From assembly GCA_013350335.1 (NCBI GenBank), contig CM023533.1:30858869-30922868 (forward strand): a DNA stretch of 64,000 nucleotides, in the 5' to 3' direction. Each line of letters starts with the position of its first letter. The stretch's first letter is position 1. The position numbers were made by a program, and so were the translations under genes. Source of the DNA: Chimonanthus salicifolius. Taxonomy: Eukaryota; Streptophyta; Magnoliopsida; Laurales; Calycanthaceae. The notes below the pieces were generated by a model, which saw nothing but the letters and a program-made list of their open reading frames with translations, did not search any database and was not told the DNA's origin. Below, one piece after another: positions 24,831 through 57,959 of the stretch.

Positions 24831-25627
24831 AATTGTTCTATTAAGATATAAATTATATACTTCATAAGCTTTATATCTATATAATTAAAATTGTATATAA
24901 ATTAAACAAAATTGTATTTCATAATTTATGGCTCAATTTTGGACTTTTAGGCCAAACTTGGACTTCATTTGCTACGCTCATTTTCATTATGATGTTGACA
25001 TATGTGAAATGATAGTTGGGTGTACACATTATCATCTTGCATATCGGGGATATATCAAATTAGAGGAGTGTGATAAACTTTATAAATATTCTAATCAACT
25101 ACTTCTCATTTGATCCATCCAAGAGTGACTTCAAAAGTTTTACAATTACAAAATATATTCATATTTAAAAATTAATTAATGTTTCAAATTAAAATTGTAC
25201 CCTACATTATACCATATAATGTCATTTAAGGTCATTTTTTACCATTAGGATGACAACATATAATCATTCCTTTACATGTGTGTCAAATGTTAGATCTAAC
25301 TAAGAGTCGATTACCCTGTTAACAAACGTTAGATATTTTAAGCTTTAGAACTTTTTTGAAGAGATTCTAACTTGCTGAGTAAATCATTCTAAATGGATTA
25401 TAAAATAAACACTTCCCTTTGCAAAAATATGCAATCCTGCAAGGAAAACTATAAAACAAATTGGAAATTTAAAATTCAAATTTGACTCTAAAAAGTGAAA
25501 AAATATTGCTGCTGATGATTGACTCAAGCTGACAATTTTAATTCATGGGCATAGAATCTCATCCAAAGGCTTCTAAGTGATATTTGCAATTTGGGAAAAC
25601 CTTTTTATTCCATCTCAATGGATAAAC

Positions 25628-25977
25628 CAGGGGTTGAAAAAATGCTTCGGCGGATATTTCGGCCGATATGCATATCGGCCAATGATTTTCTCTCTCATTC
25701 GTTTTTTTCCATTTTATTGCATTTCTCTCTCCTCCGATACAAAAAATCGTGAAAAACCGTTAAAAACCGCGAAAAAACCGTATCGGTTTTTTTTTTATAA
25801 AAAAAAAAAATTTAATAAATTTTAAATACAGATTTTTATGCATATCGGCCGATATGGTGACCGATATTTGGTCACGGCCGATAACCTTTTTGTACGGCCG
25901 ATATATATCATATTGGCCAATATCGTTCGCCCATGAAAAGCCAATACATATCGTATCGGCTGATATTTCGACCCCTG
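25628..25977 (-). mobile_element. hAT MITE of the ATCGGCCGAT family, copy 2 (350 bp)
   Basis: A perfect 8-bp duplication GGATAAAC flanks it (25620-25627 and 25978-25985). The ends are CAGGGGTTGAAAAAAT and, inverted, CAGGGGTCGAAATATC. Many CGGCCGATAT palindromes lie inside, plus a short run of CGTGAAAAACCGTTAAAAA units that is the reverse complement of the array in copy 3. It is therefore inverted relative to copy 3. It is non-coding. Confidence 0.85.
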
Positions 25978-26118
25978 GGATAAACCATAAAATTCTAGGC
26001 CCAAGGAAGATTTGTTCAATATTGGGCTTTCAACTACAGTCGAAGTCTAGTCCATCTTGCTAGACATGCAGCCATGCAGCCCATCCCTTCAATTGGTCAC
26101 TCGTAATCACCTCTAGTT

Positions 26119-26694
26119 CTAAGGTTTAAATATCGGCCGATACATATCGTATCGGCCAATATATATCGGTTTTTTGAAACCTTGAAATATCGGCCGATAC
26201 GATAAGTATCGGCCGTACAGTTGGAATATCGGCCGATATGGGCGATAAACGGTCCCCAATATCGGCCCTAATATCGGCCGATATTCGAAAATATCGGTAT
26301 TTTTAAAAAAAAAAAAATTTAAAACACCGATACGGTTTTTCGCGGTTTTTACACGGTTTTTCGCGGTTTTTCGCGGTTTTCCGCGGTTTTCCGCGGTTTT
26401 CCACGGTTTACGGTTCTCAGGGGTATTCGCGGTTTTTCGCGGTTTTCGTGGTTTTTCGCGGTTTTTCGCGGTTTTCCACGGTTTTCTGCGGTTCAGGGTT
26501 TACGGTTCTCAGGGTGTCCACGGTTTTTTGCGGTTTTGTCACGGTTCACCACTATTCATCACGGTTTTTTGCGGTTTTTTCACGGTTCCGATATCGGAGG
26601 AGAGAGAAAATGTCGATATCGGTATGAGAGATAAAATTATCGGCCGATATATCGTCCGTATCAAATATCGCCCGAGCCGATTTTTTGACCCCTG
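26119..26694 (+). mobile_element. hAT MITE of the ATCGGCCGAT family, copy 3 (576 bp)
   Basis: A perfect 8-bp duplication CTCTAGTT flanks it (26111-26118 and 26695-26702). The right end, inverted, reads CAGGGGTCAAAAAATCGG; the left end CTAAGGTTTAAATATCGG is a diverged match. The left third is packed with ATCGGCCGAT palindromes and the middle is a 10-bp minisatellite. It is the longest of the three copies because of that array. Confidence 0.85.
26332..26588 (+). repeat. Minisatellite of CGCGGTTTTT-like 10-bp units inside the MITE
   Basis: Roughly twenty units of the type (C/A)GCGGTTTT(T/C)(T/C) run in tandem. Two longer units containing ACGGTTCTCAGGG (near 26411 and 26504) suggest a higher-order period near 95 bp. 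A few units of the same repeat, inverted, lie in copy 2. Confidence 0.8.
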
Positions 26695-28085
26695 CTCTAG
26701 TTGACCAGACATCCATGTATAGTTTTTGGGGCTTCAACTCTGGTGGGCTGGGCCAGGATTTAGGCCAACCTAGCCCGAGCCCAGACTGTAATCTAAAGGG
26801 CCTAGGCCTGGGGCAAATCTGAGTTGGCCCGAACCGTTAAAACCTAAGCACAAAATGAGTTTCATTTGTAGGACTCAAGCCCAATTTCAAACCCAAAATC
26901 CATATGTAGGCTTATCCAGGCTCACACTTTTCTGGGTCCAAGATAAGTTTGTTTCTACTAATTAAAAAAATATAATTATATATTACATAAATTTGATATT
27001 TCTAAAAATCAAAATTTGTATAAGTTTTGGCTCAAATCTGTATAAGTTTTCAATGACATATTATAATACAGCAATTTCGAACATGCATACATAGATACAA
27101 CAGCAATAGGATAACTTTCATCTTGATAGTTATTTGGAACTTTCATAAGATATTGGTGATCTCTCTCAATTTGTAATTCAATACACAAATTAATTAGCTC
27201 CGTCACGCTAACTATATGTTGCATAGTATCGACTATTTCCACCGAAGGTGGTGGGATGATATCTTGAGCAGGACACCTGACGTAAATGGATGCGTCACGA
27301 GTTTCATTCAGATTATCTTTTAATACAATTTTTTTCAAATTCATTAAAATTTCATGTACTTATTCTTTTGTAAAAGAATATAATTCAAAGTTTATTTGAA
27401 TTTTATGAATGGATTCACAATTAATAATTTCTTGAATTAATTTTTTTATCCAATAGAAACTTAGGAGCTTTGGAGCCATTTACAGAGGTATTGCAAAGGA
27501 GTGGGTGGGAACGTTGTGGGGCCACATTCCAAGTATTGTCAATGACAGAGATGCTTGTAAAAGGGAGTATCAGTGTGAATACCCTAATTCTCTATCATTC
27601 TCCTCATAAAAAATATAAGTAATCTCTCAAGTCTCCTATACTGTGATCTGTCCATGTTTATGCTTCAAATTTAAAATTGAAATTATGTGATTGGTTGCTA
27701 AGGACTTAAGGGGTTGAAAACTTGAAATGATACTCAACCAGCTGTTCCATGTCACACCTAAATTAGTATGATCAATAATTTAAGGGCAGCAACTTCTTTT
27801 TCCCAATAAAAAATTGGTTTGATAATTTTGTGTTTGGTGCAATTAATTTTTTTTGCAATATAAATGCTTAATTATGAATTTAAGATGTACCCAGATGGAA
27901 AAAAGGCAAAACTGATAATTTTTCATTCAATCTGAAATAACTTGAAAATTTGAGTTTTGGTCAAATATTTTCTAAAAAATAAATTTTAATTCAACTAAAT
28001 TTGAAAATTATAGGAGTTTTGGACTTGACTAATTTGAACTCTATTTTAAAAGATTTATTGGTGAACCTTCTTCTTGACAAGTAAT

Positions 28086-28386
28086 TTTTTGGTCCTTTAT
28101 TTCAATTTAAATGTACTTGAATGAAAGGAAATTTTATATCATTTATCAAAATTTCGCAACTGATTAACCTCCCGTTTCAAGAAGTGGGAGGTGTCAAATT
28201 TGAGCTTCCATAGTTTAACCTGGTGTATTTTAAGGGCAGTGGATATCACGTGTGGAAGTTTTACACTGGATTTTCTGAGGTTTCCCACAACTAAATTTAA
28301 AAAATTATTTTTTTGTCTTTTATTTAAATTTAAATGTACTTAAATGAAAGGACATTTTATGTCATTCACCAAAATTTCATCCCCAT
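28086..28386. repeat. Direct repeats of about 70 bp flanking a SINE-like segment
   Basis: AATTTAAATGTACTT(G/A)AATG with its surroundings occurs at about 28090-28160 and 28315-28386 (period about 225). The segment between (28162-28300) carries GTGGGAGGTGTCAAATTTGA and CCTGGTGTATTTTAAGGGC, the body of the SINE-like family. The repeats are too long to be a simple target duplication; a tandem segmental duplication is more likely. Confidence 0.5.
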
Positions 28387-28835
28387 TGTATCTAAAAATC
28401 CCTCATATGGGTTACGTTTAGAGATTTACTAATGGGTTACTATAAGAGTAACTTCAACTCAAGACCTCCATATCTTAGTGCCATCACTCACGAATTACAA
28501 AACATATATAATTGAATCACAACATTCACCAACCTTAATTTAGATTATATAGTATTTAACAATAAGATAAATTGAATGACCTAATAATTTTTTTTTATTG
28601 ATACAAGAATTAAAACTAGTATTAATATATGATATTTGAAACTTGAAATGAAATATTTGATCAATAATCAACTTTATTTGAATAAATTAAATATGTAAAA
28701 ATTTTATAATAAAATTTAACTTTTACAATCATAAAATTGGAAATGTCTAATTTTTTATATAATTATTGTTTTTAATAAATTAATATATTATTAAAATAAA
28801 AAATAGTCACATCAACTCGTAATCAAAGTATAGGA

Positions 28836-28935
28836 TATTATTGGCATACGCTATCGATCCTTCTTTGTGAAGATAAGGCAGGTAGAACGCGGGAGCAAAC
28901 AAATTATGCTCCTATGAGCCATAGATAGCGTGTCA
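28836..28935. repeat. Imperfect hairpin of about 100 bp
   Basis: GCATACGCTATCGATCC near 28837 pairs with GCCATAGATAGCGTGTC near 28918. An inner GGAGCA/TGCTCC pair lies within the loop. It may be a tiny foldback element; no target duplication was established. Confidence 0.45.
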
Positions 28936-30589
28936 AAGTTTGCTATTTTTGCCTAATCATGATTAGGAAAAACAAAATGGATGCTAAGAGTCCAAACACC
29001 AACATGGTAAAATAGGGTTTGAATTTGGACTTGTCCAGACATTGTTGGACTATATTAGATTCAAATTTATATTATTTTTTATTTAGAATTTTATAGGATG
29101 TATTTAATAATGTTACTTGGTAAATTTAAATGACTTTTCATGTGTATATTTAATTTTTTTCATTAAGTGATAACTTATATATGGATTACATTTTTAAATA
29201 TGAATTATTTCAATGAGATGAATCGGTCTACTCTAACTGTATATAAAGAAAGAGATATTTGAGTTGTCTGTTAAAAGAGTCTTTAGTGTTCGCTCATCGA
29301 ACGATTGTGTAGAAAGATTTATTTTAACTTCAACATATTATTGTCTAAAAGTAAAAAAAAAAAATGTGAAGTAAATTGTTTAAAAAATAGAAAAAGAGAT
29401 TTTATGATTACATTTGTTTAATTTGAAGGATATGTTTGGAATTCTTTTGTATTAGTATCTAAAAATAAAAAAGTTGTACAAAATTTTGTGAATTAAGGAA
29501 AGTTTATTTGTTATAAATTTTTTACTAATCATGTGAAGCACTGCTTTTAAAATTTCGCTTATTCAAAGTTGACACAACTCATTTTCATCGAAATATAAGA
29601 CAAGTAAATAGGCACCTTAACCTCTCTCTCTAGTGGGTATCTAAAAACTCAATCTCCTTTACACAAATTTCAATTTTACAATTTCCTATATTTATAGGAG
29701 AAGGATGAATAAAATTTAGAGAGAGATTCATACTTAAAAATCTCTGAATATGGCAATCTTTTGGGAAAGTAAGATTCCATGAGATAAAGGAAAAGTAAAA
29801 TAGAGAAAATCTTTGTCAATGAACTTGATCTTTTTAAGAAGAAGAGGAAGAAAATCTCTTTCCATATTTCATAAAAAGAAAGGATTTCATCTTTCTCAAC
29901 GCATAAGGACAAACATGGCAAGAGTTTCTTTAGCTTTTATGAAAATATTCATAACCTTTTCTCCATATCTTTAATGGGCATCCATAATCTTTATTGAAGA
30001 TTGATCAAATTCAAACGTTGTTTAAAAAAGAAAAAGAGATATCTACTTTAGAAAATAGAGAAAAGTCTACTCATTATAGGCTTTAGAAAATTACAATTTT
30101 TTTTTTTAAAAAAAATCAACAATGTATAAAAGGCATGTTGATGCCAATTTGGGATATATACGAGTTTACATGAACGGTCTTGATTGATTATTGAAGGACC
30201 CCATATAAGAAGGTTTACTCACAAACCTAGTGTGCATTAAGTTTGGTGCAAGCTTTGATTTGTGGGACCCACAATGAACCCCCCACCTATCGTAAGTTGA
30301 ACTCATATCTAATTTTACACTATTATGATTTTTAAAGCCCATTATCTTACACTGAATCTTTATCTTCAAATAAAGTTGAAATTCAAAGAATTTTAAAAAA
30401 TATACCTTCACTTTTCAATCAAGATGAAATTTTATAAACACCACGTACAAACTAAAAACTTTCAAAATCATCCATCCATTTGGCTTCAAGTGAGGCCCTC
30501 TCATTGTTCACACTAAATTTTGGTGGAAACTTGTTTTTGAATAATCTTTGATATATATAGAATTGAGTGTAGTCAACCCCCTATTCTAT

Positions 30590-30850
30590 CGTAAGAAAGG
30601 AAAAAAAAAATCTTTAAAAAATATCCTTAAAAAGGGTGATACACCCATGTGATATAAATGACACAGACATCTATCACTGATTTGAAAGATTAAGTGCAAA
30701 ATTTTTCCATCATACCCAAATTTACTAAATTGTATCTTATACTCACACATGTATGCGAGACATATACGAGAACTTCTCCTGGGCATCATGATTCACTACA
30801 TTTTTAACATTTCTCAAACCATTTTCAAGCCTTTTTTCAAGCTTTTCTAA
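30590..30850. repeat. Dispersed repeat, copy 1
   Basis: It shares the ordered blocks GTGATACACCCATGTGAT, TTTACTAAATT and GAGAACTTCTCC with 37985-38235. It is AT-rich, non-coding and of unknown class. Confidence 0.5.
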
Positions 30851-31430
30851 ACTCTTTTTATTTATTACTAAATTACACAATGATGTGATATTATATACCA
30901 TTTAAGTGACAGTTTGATTTTTATTTTTTATTTTTTATATTTTGAACAAAAATATTTACTTTTTAATTTAACCACTTAATTTTATAATATTATATTAAGC
31001 ATGTAAGAGACAATTAAAAATAATTCAAATATTCTCAAGTAAATCAAAATATACTTTTCTTTAGTTCTATCAGCAAACCTTTTAAAAATAATTCGTGGTG
31101 CAATCTCCTATATTTAATTTATGTCACTATTTTTCATATCAATCTATATTTTAGCCTGTTCACCCAATCAAATTTTAAAACTTTAACCCTATTTTTAAAC
31201 TAGACCAATTAATTTGAGTCAGATTAAATTGAGCCACATATTAATCTATATAATTTTCTAGCCGAGACGCATTTTTAAAAATGAAAGCTGTGAAACTTGA
31301 GAAATTTGAAGGTATCAAATTATACAAAGTATAACTCTAATTTGATAAATTAAAATGAGATAATTTTTTTTCCAAACATTCATGAGTTGGTCAAAGTTAT
31401 GGTAACCTAAATTGCACCCAAAGCACATGT

Positions 31431-31830
31431 AACTTTCAGATGGCGAGCCATGTCATTCGCAGGAGTATCATGATTTTTCACTGGTCCCGCGGTATATGAT
31501 ATGGACACGTCACTCCTCAGGCGATTTTGTGACCCCTTATCGCAATCATTAGCTTAGGAGAAAATGGAAATAACCGGAGCCAAGGCCAGAGAGCGTGGGA
31601 AATGCCATAAATCGTGAAACGTGTTTCCCATTTTCGTTTTTTTTCAATTCCACTCTTCAGTTCATATCGTTTCGCTAGTAAAGGGCGGGCTTCTGAATCC
31701 GCAATCCTTCATTCTTCTTCCCGTGAAATCCCAGCTGTTAGATCCATAATCGGAACTGATTCAACGGCCCGATTATCCGATCCAATACTGTGATTTCTCT
31801 CGTCTCTGGTGTGTGGTGATTTAAATTCAA
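31431..31830 (+). promoter_or_regulatory. Candidate promoter and 5' leader of the CBL gene
   Basis: GC content rises relative to both sides. The 31.63-31.80 kb stretch is pyrimidine-rich (runs such as TTCATTCTTCTTCCCG), typical of a plant 5'UTR, and it is the nearest such island upstream of the first CBL coding exon. That would imply a leader intron of about 4 kb. The exact start and splice donor are not resolved. Confidence 0.35.
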
Positions 31831-32800
31831 TGTTTCGTTTCGAATTTTTGATGTGGATTATCGAGTGCTTTGTCATTTTGCGTGGATTTTAGTACAACGG
31901 CTAGGGGCTCTTTTTGTTTGTTTGTTTTTGAACGGTGTAGAGTTGATGTGTTTTGTTGCTGGAAGCCTGATATTGGAGAATTATGGAAGCCTCTTTGTGT
32001 GGTAGCCTGGAGTTCCATCCTGGAATTGGAATCTTGTGGAATCGGAATTTTGTGCAACTCTTTAAGTTTCTATAACTGTATAAAACTGTGTACAGCCCAA
32101 AATTCCAATGAGTTCCGATTCACAATAAATTTCAGCTACCAAACATGCTCCAAACCATCTCACAAAAATTCCACTGAATTCCGGAATTCTTTGTATAGCC
32201 CATTCCACAGATTTCTAATTCCATCAAGGAACTCCAATCCACTAAACAGGGCCTTGGCCTGGAGTGCCTCACTGGAATTGGATATCTTTGGATTTCAGAC
32301 TATACAGTAAATATAGTAATTGGCAATTATATAAACCTACAGGATTGCAGAGAATTGGTATTCTGCAAAGAAATTCCTGGATACCAAACAGAGTATGTGG
32401 GTCATATGAATCTCATATAAGTTATGCCAGTATGCAGTTTGCATGGATGCTGAAGTCATTAGTAGAATCTGCCAATCTACTGATCTAGATGTGTGCTAGT
32501 GGAGTGCTTATTTCTATTTCATATGATGGGTAGCATTGGATATATATTGACAATGGTCTGTTGTGATAATGTGATGAATTTAAATTACTTAGATTCAGTT
32601 GTAGATATAAATGGAGCATCTGACTTGGACATAGACAATAGGATGGATGTGCGGTGGACCAAATATAGTCAGGCTAGACAAAAAGGATGATTTTATAAGA
32701 TAGCAACTAGAACAACAATGCTTTGTGTAACAGATGCTTGTCTATGAAGAAAAGACAAGTAGAGTGAGTACAAGCTTCAGAGATGCATATCTTTGACATG
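31831..32800. other. Presumed CBL leader intron, with a GGAATTGGA-rich MITE-like block
   Basis: Between 31.95 and 32.30 kb inverted copies of GGAGTTCC/GGAATT words end in AAACAGGGCCTTGG, reminiscent of the GGGCCTGTTTGG termini of plant Harbinger/hAT MITEs. The left end is unclear. The 146-codon frame across it (31870-32310) is an accident of this repeat. Confidence 0.35.
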
Positions 32801-32819
32801 GATGAGCAAGGTAATATTA

Positions 32820-33150
32820 AAGATAGAACAAAAAATGACTGCATTGGAAGAATTTTAAAGATAGTCCTAGTAGCTTAGATGATGAAATGAGTTTGTCTAA
32901 GATGGTTTAGTCATATTTGTAGACAACCAGAAACAACTCCAATACAAGGAACTTATAAACTAGAGGTGGTGGAAGTGTGTAACTAGGGGAGGGGTTAGAC
33001 ATTTAAAGACCTGGATCGAGAAAGTAAAGGAGATAGTAGAATGAAGAGTGATGAAGGTATGGTCTTTGGTAGGATAGAATGGAAATGTAAGGCTCAAAAA
33101 GCCGACCCCAAACAGATGGGAAAATGGTGGGTGATGATGATGGTATTTTT
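32820..33150 (+). pseudogene. RTE-type LINE 3' relic
   Basis: The translated fragments CLRWFSHICRQPE, then GRG.TFKDLDRES and GRIEWKCKAQKADPK, followed by a TGATGATG run, match the conserved C-terminal tail of plant RTE-clade reverse transcriptases (LRWFGHV...RP; GRGRPKKTW; EWR...ADP) and their short-repeat 3' end. Stops and frame changes are frequent. Confidence 0.55.
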
Positions 33151-33339
33151 TGATATAACCACATTCCAGGTGGCTTTAATAGTTGATGCCACACAAAAAT
33201 TAGGAGTTTGCATTAGGTATAGTATTGAATCTACCTCTTGCTCATGAATCATGAGCATTTAGTACTGGAAATCATATGCGAGATAAGAGCCAGAAAAATG
33301 ATTCACCACTAATGGATTTCTACATCTCTATGCCAGCTC

Positions 33340-33600
33340 AATGATATATGCAAATCCGTAGAAGGCTAGAAACAACCCTAGTATGAAGAGACGAATGATT
33401 ATAAGTAGAAGGTACTAGGAGAAGGGGCAGGCCCCTAAAGACTTGGTTCAGGCATTAAGACATGATATTATAGAATGTCTGGTGATGGATAACATGATTC
33501 TCGATGGGGTTGAGTGAGTAGTAGAACTCGAAAAGCCAATCCATATGGATGGGGACAGGTTTTGATGGCAATGATCATGATGCCAGTTCGGTGACTTGGT
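33340..33600 (+). pseudogene. Second, more decayed RTE-type LINE tail
   Basis: It repeats the order GGCAGGCCCCTAAAGACTTG (GRGRPLKTW) then CTCGAAAAGCCAATCCATAT (an ADP-like region), about 450 bp downstream of the first relic. It is either a second insertion or a duplicated tail. Confidence 0.4.
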
Positions 33601-34026
33601 TGAACTAACTTCTTTCTGTTGAGCAAAACATAATCTAAAACAGCACTTGAACTTACAGTACATATTTAGCATATAAGTACCATCTGGCAAAGGTCTGAAC
33701 TCGAGCTCCACGATCAGTTTTAGACATTAGGTGCCTTAAATAAGACAGATTCATGTTTTAGAAGCCTGTGTTTTATTTCCTATTTGGTTGCGGCACTAGG
33801 GAATTTTTCAATAAAATTGTCCCATGAAACTGACCTTCATCATGTTACACTTTGTGAGCTAACCCATGGAAGGAAATTTACGGGAAAACGCATTGGGAAA
33901 TACGTGTTGGACATGGACAGCTGGAAAGATTTGCATGATGATGGATGTGTATATGGCTGATTTTGCATTATATTCAACTGTTTGCTGAAGTGGCTAAGGC
34001 CGTTGTTTGCTTCTTCCTATTTTAGA

Positions 34027-34560
34027 GAGGAGATTTTTTTTTTTTGAGAGGTAACATAAAAATTTCATTAAAAGAAGGAAAAGGTACAAAACATCAGTTG
34101 GGAAGAAAACAAAAACAAGAATGGTCTAAAAGGGTTCGACTAGAATCACAAAGCAACAAAAAGAAAACAACATACAAAAACCGAAAAACAACAAAGAGAA
34201 AACCCGTAGGCCCCAACTCTCAAATACAAAAGACTCCTGAAGCCTAATTGTTGATCCCATTTTTGTCAAGGAAATCAGCTACGCCATTTGCTGAGCGGCT
34301 GACGCGAGCAAAGGAGACATCCAATCCCGCAACTAGGCCCTTAATTTCCTTTGCTATGGTGATCAACCTCCAGGGGGGTTGTTTAAGATCCTTGGTCCAC
34401 TTAATCACATTTTCCGAATCCGCTTCAATTACTAGTGAACCATATCCCTGGGCTCTCCAAAGGCTCAAAGCTCTCATAATGCTGAGGAGTTCCGCCTCAT
34501 TTGAATTCCTCACCCCAACAGACTCCATGAGCACCATCGATGAAACACCATTATAGAAGA
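34027..34560 (-). pseudogene. 5'-truncated L1-type LINE with RNase H domain
   Basis: Minus-strand translation gives NSNEAELLSIMRALSLWR, LVIEADSENVIKW, PPWRLITIAKEIKG and SRSANGVADFLDKNG, the RNase H core of plant L1 elements (including the E, D and late D positions). It is followed by a non-coding tail and a T-run (plus strand, 34029-34040) that is the poly(A) end. The N-terminal part of RNase H is missing. Confidence 0.75.
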
Positions 34561-35774
34561 GATAATTGTCTCTTTGATATTCAAGGCCTTTAATAGCGGT
34601 AAAATTTTGGAAAAGCTTATCTGCTTTAGAAAAATGATAAGAGACTTTGCATGTTTGATACAATCTAAGGTAGTGGTGTGCCATTGTTGAATACCACTTA
34701 TCATGACGGGACACTATCATGAAACAGCAGTTTGAAGTGAAAGTATCATGAAACAACAGTTTGATCTGAGTTGTAGTATGTGACTAAATGCCTAGGTGAC
34801 TGGTTTGTATGTCAAGTTGGATATGTGGGCTAATTAGAAGGGGAAAATTCAGAATGACTCGATAAGAGGAAGATTAGGACAGATAAGATACAATTAAGAG
34901 CTCTATTTTCAATATGGTTTCGGTTTATGCAGAAGACTAGAAGAAGCTCCTGTATGAGGAAGTGAAGCACAATAAGCATAAGCTAGGGGAATTGGAAAGA
35001 GAAGAATAACAATATGTTCTTCCATTCCCAAATGGATTGAGGGAGGCTCCAATGAGGAAACAAATACAACACCAAAAATTGTGACTACCGCTCAAAAGAA
35101 AAAAAAACACCAAAAATTATGAGACTGTTATTTTGTGCATTGAAAGCTTCCTCTTTCCTAGTTTTACCATTCTTTTTTTCGGCGAAGTTTTAAAATCAGT
35201 AAAAGAAATTGTTGAACTTTGATATGTTCTGTTTGGCTAAAGTTGGTTTAACAATTTTCATAGTTGTTTTTGGGTCTTAGGGGGAAGCTCTACTTGTTTT
35301 TCACTTTTTTTTCTTTTAAATGGAAATGTGACTCAAACCCAGATCCTTTAAGGTTTCAAATGAAGCATGGCCAATTTATTCTGAATTTCTGTCTCTAGGG
35401 AAGCTATGTTATGTGTCATAATGGGAAATGATTTACAACTTTGTTGTACAATTGAAATTGGAAATCATTTAATACTGGCCTTTCTGCATTTCTTGGTGCT
35501 ATTTTAATATGGCCTGTTTGAGTGTACGTTTATGTATTTTACTTTAATATTCTGTTTGATTGGGGAAGCCTTTCCATTACAGGCCTTAAGAAATATAGTA
35601 TTGTCTATTTGGTTTTCTTATGGCTATTAGATATTTTGGTAACAGCTGAAAAGTTGTCTCCTATGAATTCGAGCAGTAACCTGCTTTCTTTATTTCATTC
35701 CCATCAACAGACAAAGTTTTGAATTTACTCTTCATTACTTTGATCCCTTGTTTCTGGGCTTGGGTAAGCTGAAG
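34561..35774. other. CBL leader region, nothing recognised
   Basis: No coding, RNA or bounded repeat signal. AT-rich sequence presumed to lie within the CBL leader intron. Confidence 0.35.
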
Positions 35775-36012
35775 CACGAATTGGTCAAAAGGTAAGTTCT
35801 ATTTAGCAACTTGTTATATAGTTGACTTGCTATGCACATAATATCCTTTGTCACTGGGGTGATCTGAATTCTTTAAGGATTTCTATTTGTGAACACGAAT
35901 TGGTCAAAAGGTAATGTTTGTTTAGCAACTTGCCATATAGTTGACTTGCTGTGCACATATCCTTTGTGGTTGGGGTGATCCAGTGCTTTATGGATTTCCT
36001 TGTGTGAATGTA
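35775..36012 (+). repeat. Two tandem 119-bp units just upstream of the CBL start
   Basis: CACGAATTGGTCAAAAGGTAA begins each unit (35775 and 35894). The units are about 80 percent alike and end TTGTGTGAATG-like before an acceptor-like GTAG at 36010-36013. Each unit carries a donor-like AAAAG/GTAA (35792 and 35911), so a leader splice donor may have been duplicated. Confidence 0.75.
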
Positions 36013-36044
36013 GGTATGGATTGTGTTGAAGAGTGGAGAATATC

Positions 36045-57108
<21,064 letters not shown>

Positions 57109-57725
57109 GTATACTGTTGCAATTGGAGATCACTCAATTGGAAACCACTGAATATGAATTTTCGTCATTCCTCATTGCTTCTTTTTATGCTATTATGATT
57201 GCACCTAGTTATGATAAATTCTGCTTAGGCTTTGCTATTTAATCCATTGACATAGAATTTTGATGCTTCATGATGTTTATGCACAGGCTTGATGAATTAC
57301 TGACTCATGTTTTGGTATCAAAACAAATTCTACCCATCTCAGAAGTGCTCTGCATCATCGTCAAACCCCATGGTCATCCCTAACACATAATTGTGCAGTT
57401 TTGGGTTGTGATATTGCATATTCTCCCAAGTGAACTTTAGCTTTTATTTGATCCTATCATTAAGGCACAAGGCATACTTAGGGGTCCTAGGGGGTCCTAT
57501 AGATTAAGGTTGGATGAACATGCATAGTGCGAACCTAGTTTTGTTGGGCAAACTCATTTACATAGTCTAGAGTATGTGTACATTCATTAGTTAGTGTCTT
57601 TATCACATCAATATCAACAAAATAAAATGCTATGCATCCAAAGCTCCAAATGCATGGGCAATGGGGCTCACAAAACAAATAAAATAGATTTTTTTTTTTT
57701 TTTACATTAAAGACGAGTATATATA
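57109..57725. other. Start of CBL intron 5, nothing recognised
   Basis: Begins with the exon 5 donor GGTATAC. No further CBL exon, gene or bounded repeat seen. Confidence 0.4.
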
Positions 57726-57959
57726 TGGAGTTCAGACTAGGTGTGGCCGGTCACATGAGTTGCACTTGGTCCACTTCCCATTTTTATACTTTTCATGTCT
57801 AATTAAAGAACTAACTTTATGGTTGAAAGTAGACTCGAACTGCAAATTGACCAAATTTCAACCAAAATCCGATTTCTAGCCACTTGATCTTAGTGGTCAA
57901 GATAATTGGGCATCCTTAAAAAAATACAAAGACGTATGTTGATTTTGATCACTAAGATT

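Larger units (their letters stand above)
26703..31430. other. AT-rich intergenic spacer
   Basis: No gene was recognised. It contains the GGCCCA-rich relic (26720-26960), a 111-codon minus-strand open frame (27009-27344) of unknown nature, the direct-repeat/SINE block (28086-28386), a hairpin (28836-28935) and a dispersed repeat (30590-30850). Confidence 0.4.

Noticed and set aside
27009..27344. 111-codon minus-strand frame
   Set aside because: No recognisable domain, no promoter or splice context, and surrounded by AT-rich relic DNA.
31870..32310. 146-codon open frame near the CBL leader
   Set aside because: It runs through an inverted-repeat MITE-like block, and no protein family is recognisable.
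36033..36044. Upstream in-frame ATG of the CBL gene
   Set aside because: The family N-terminus is MLQC with an acylated Cys close to Met1; the ATG at 36045 gives exactly that, so the four-codon extension is less likely.
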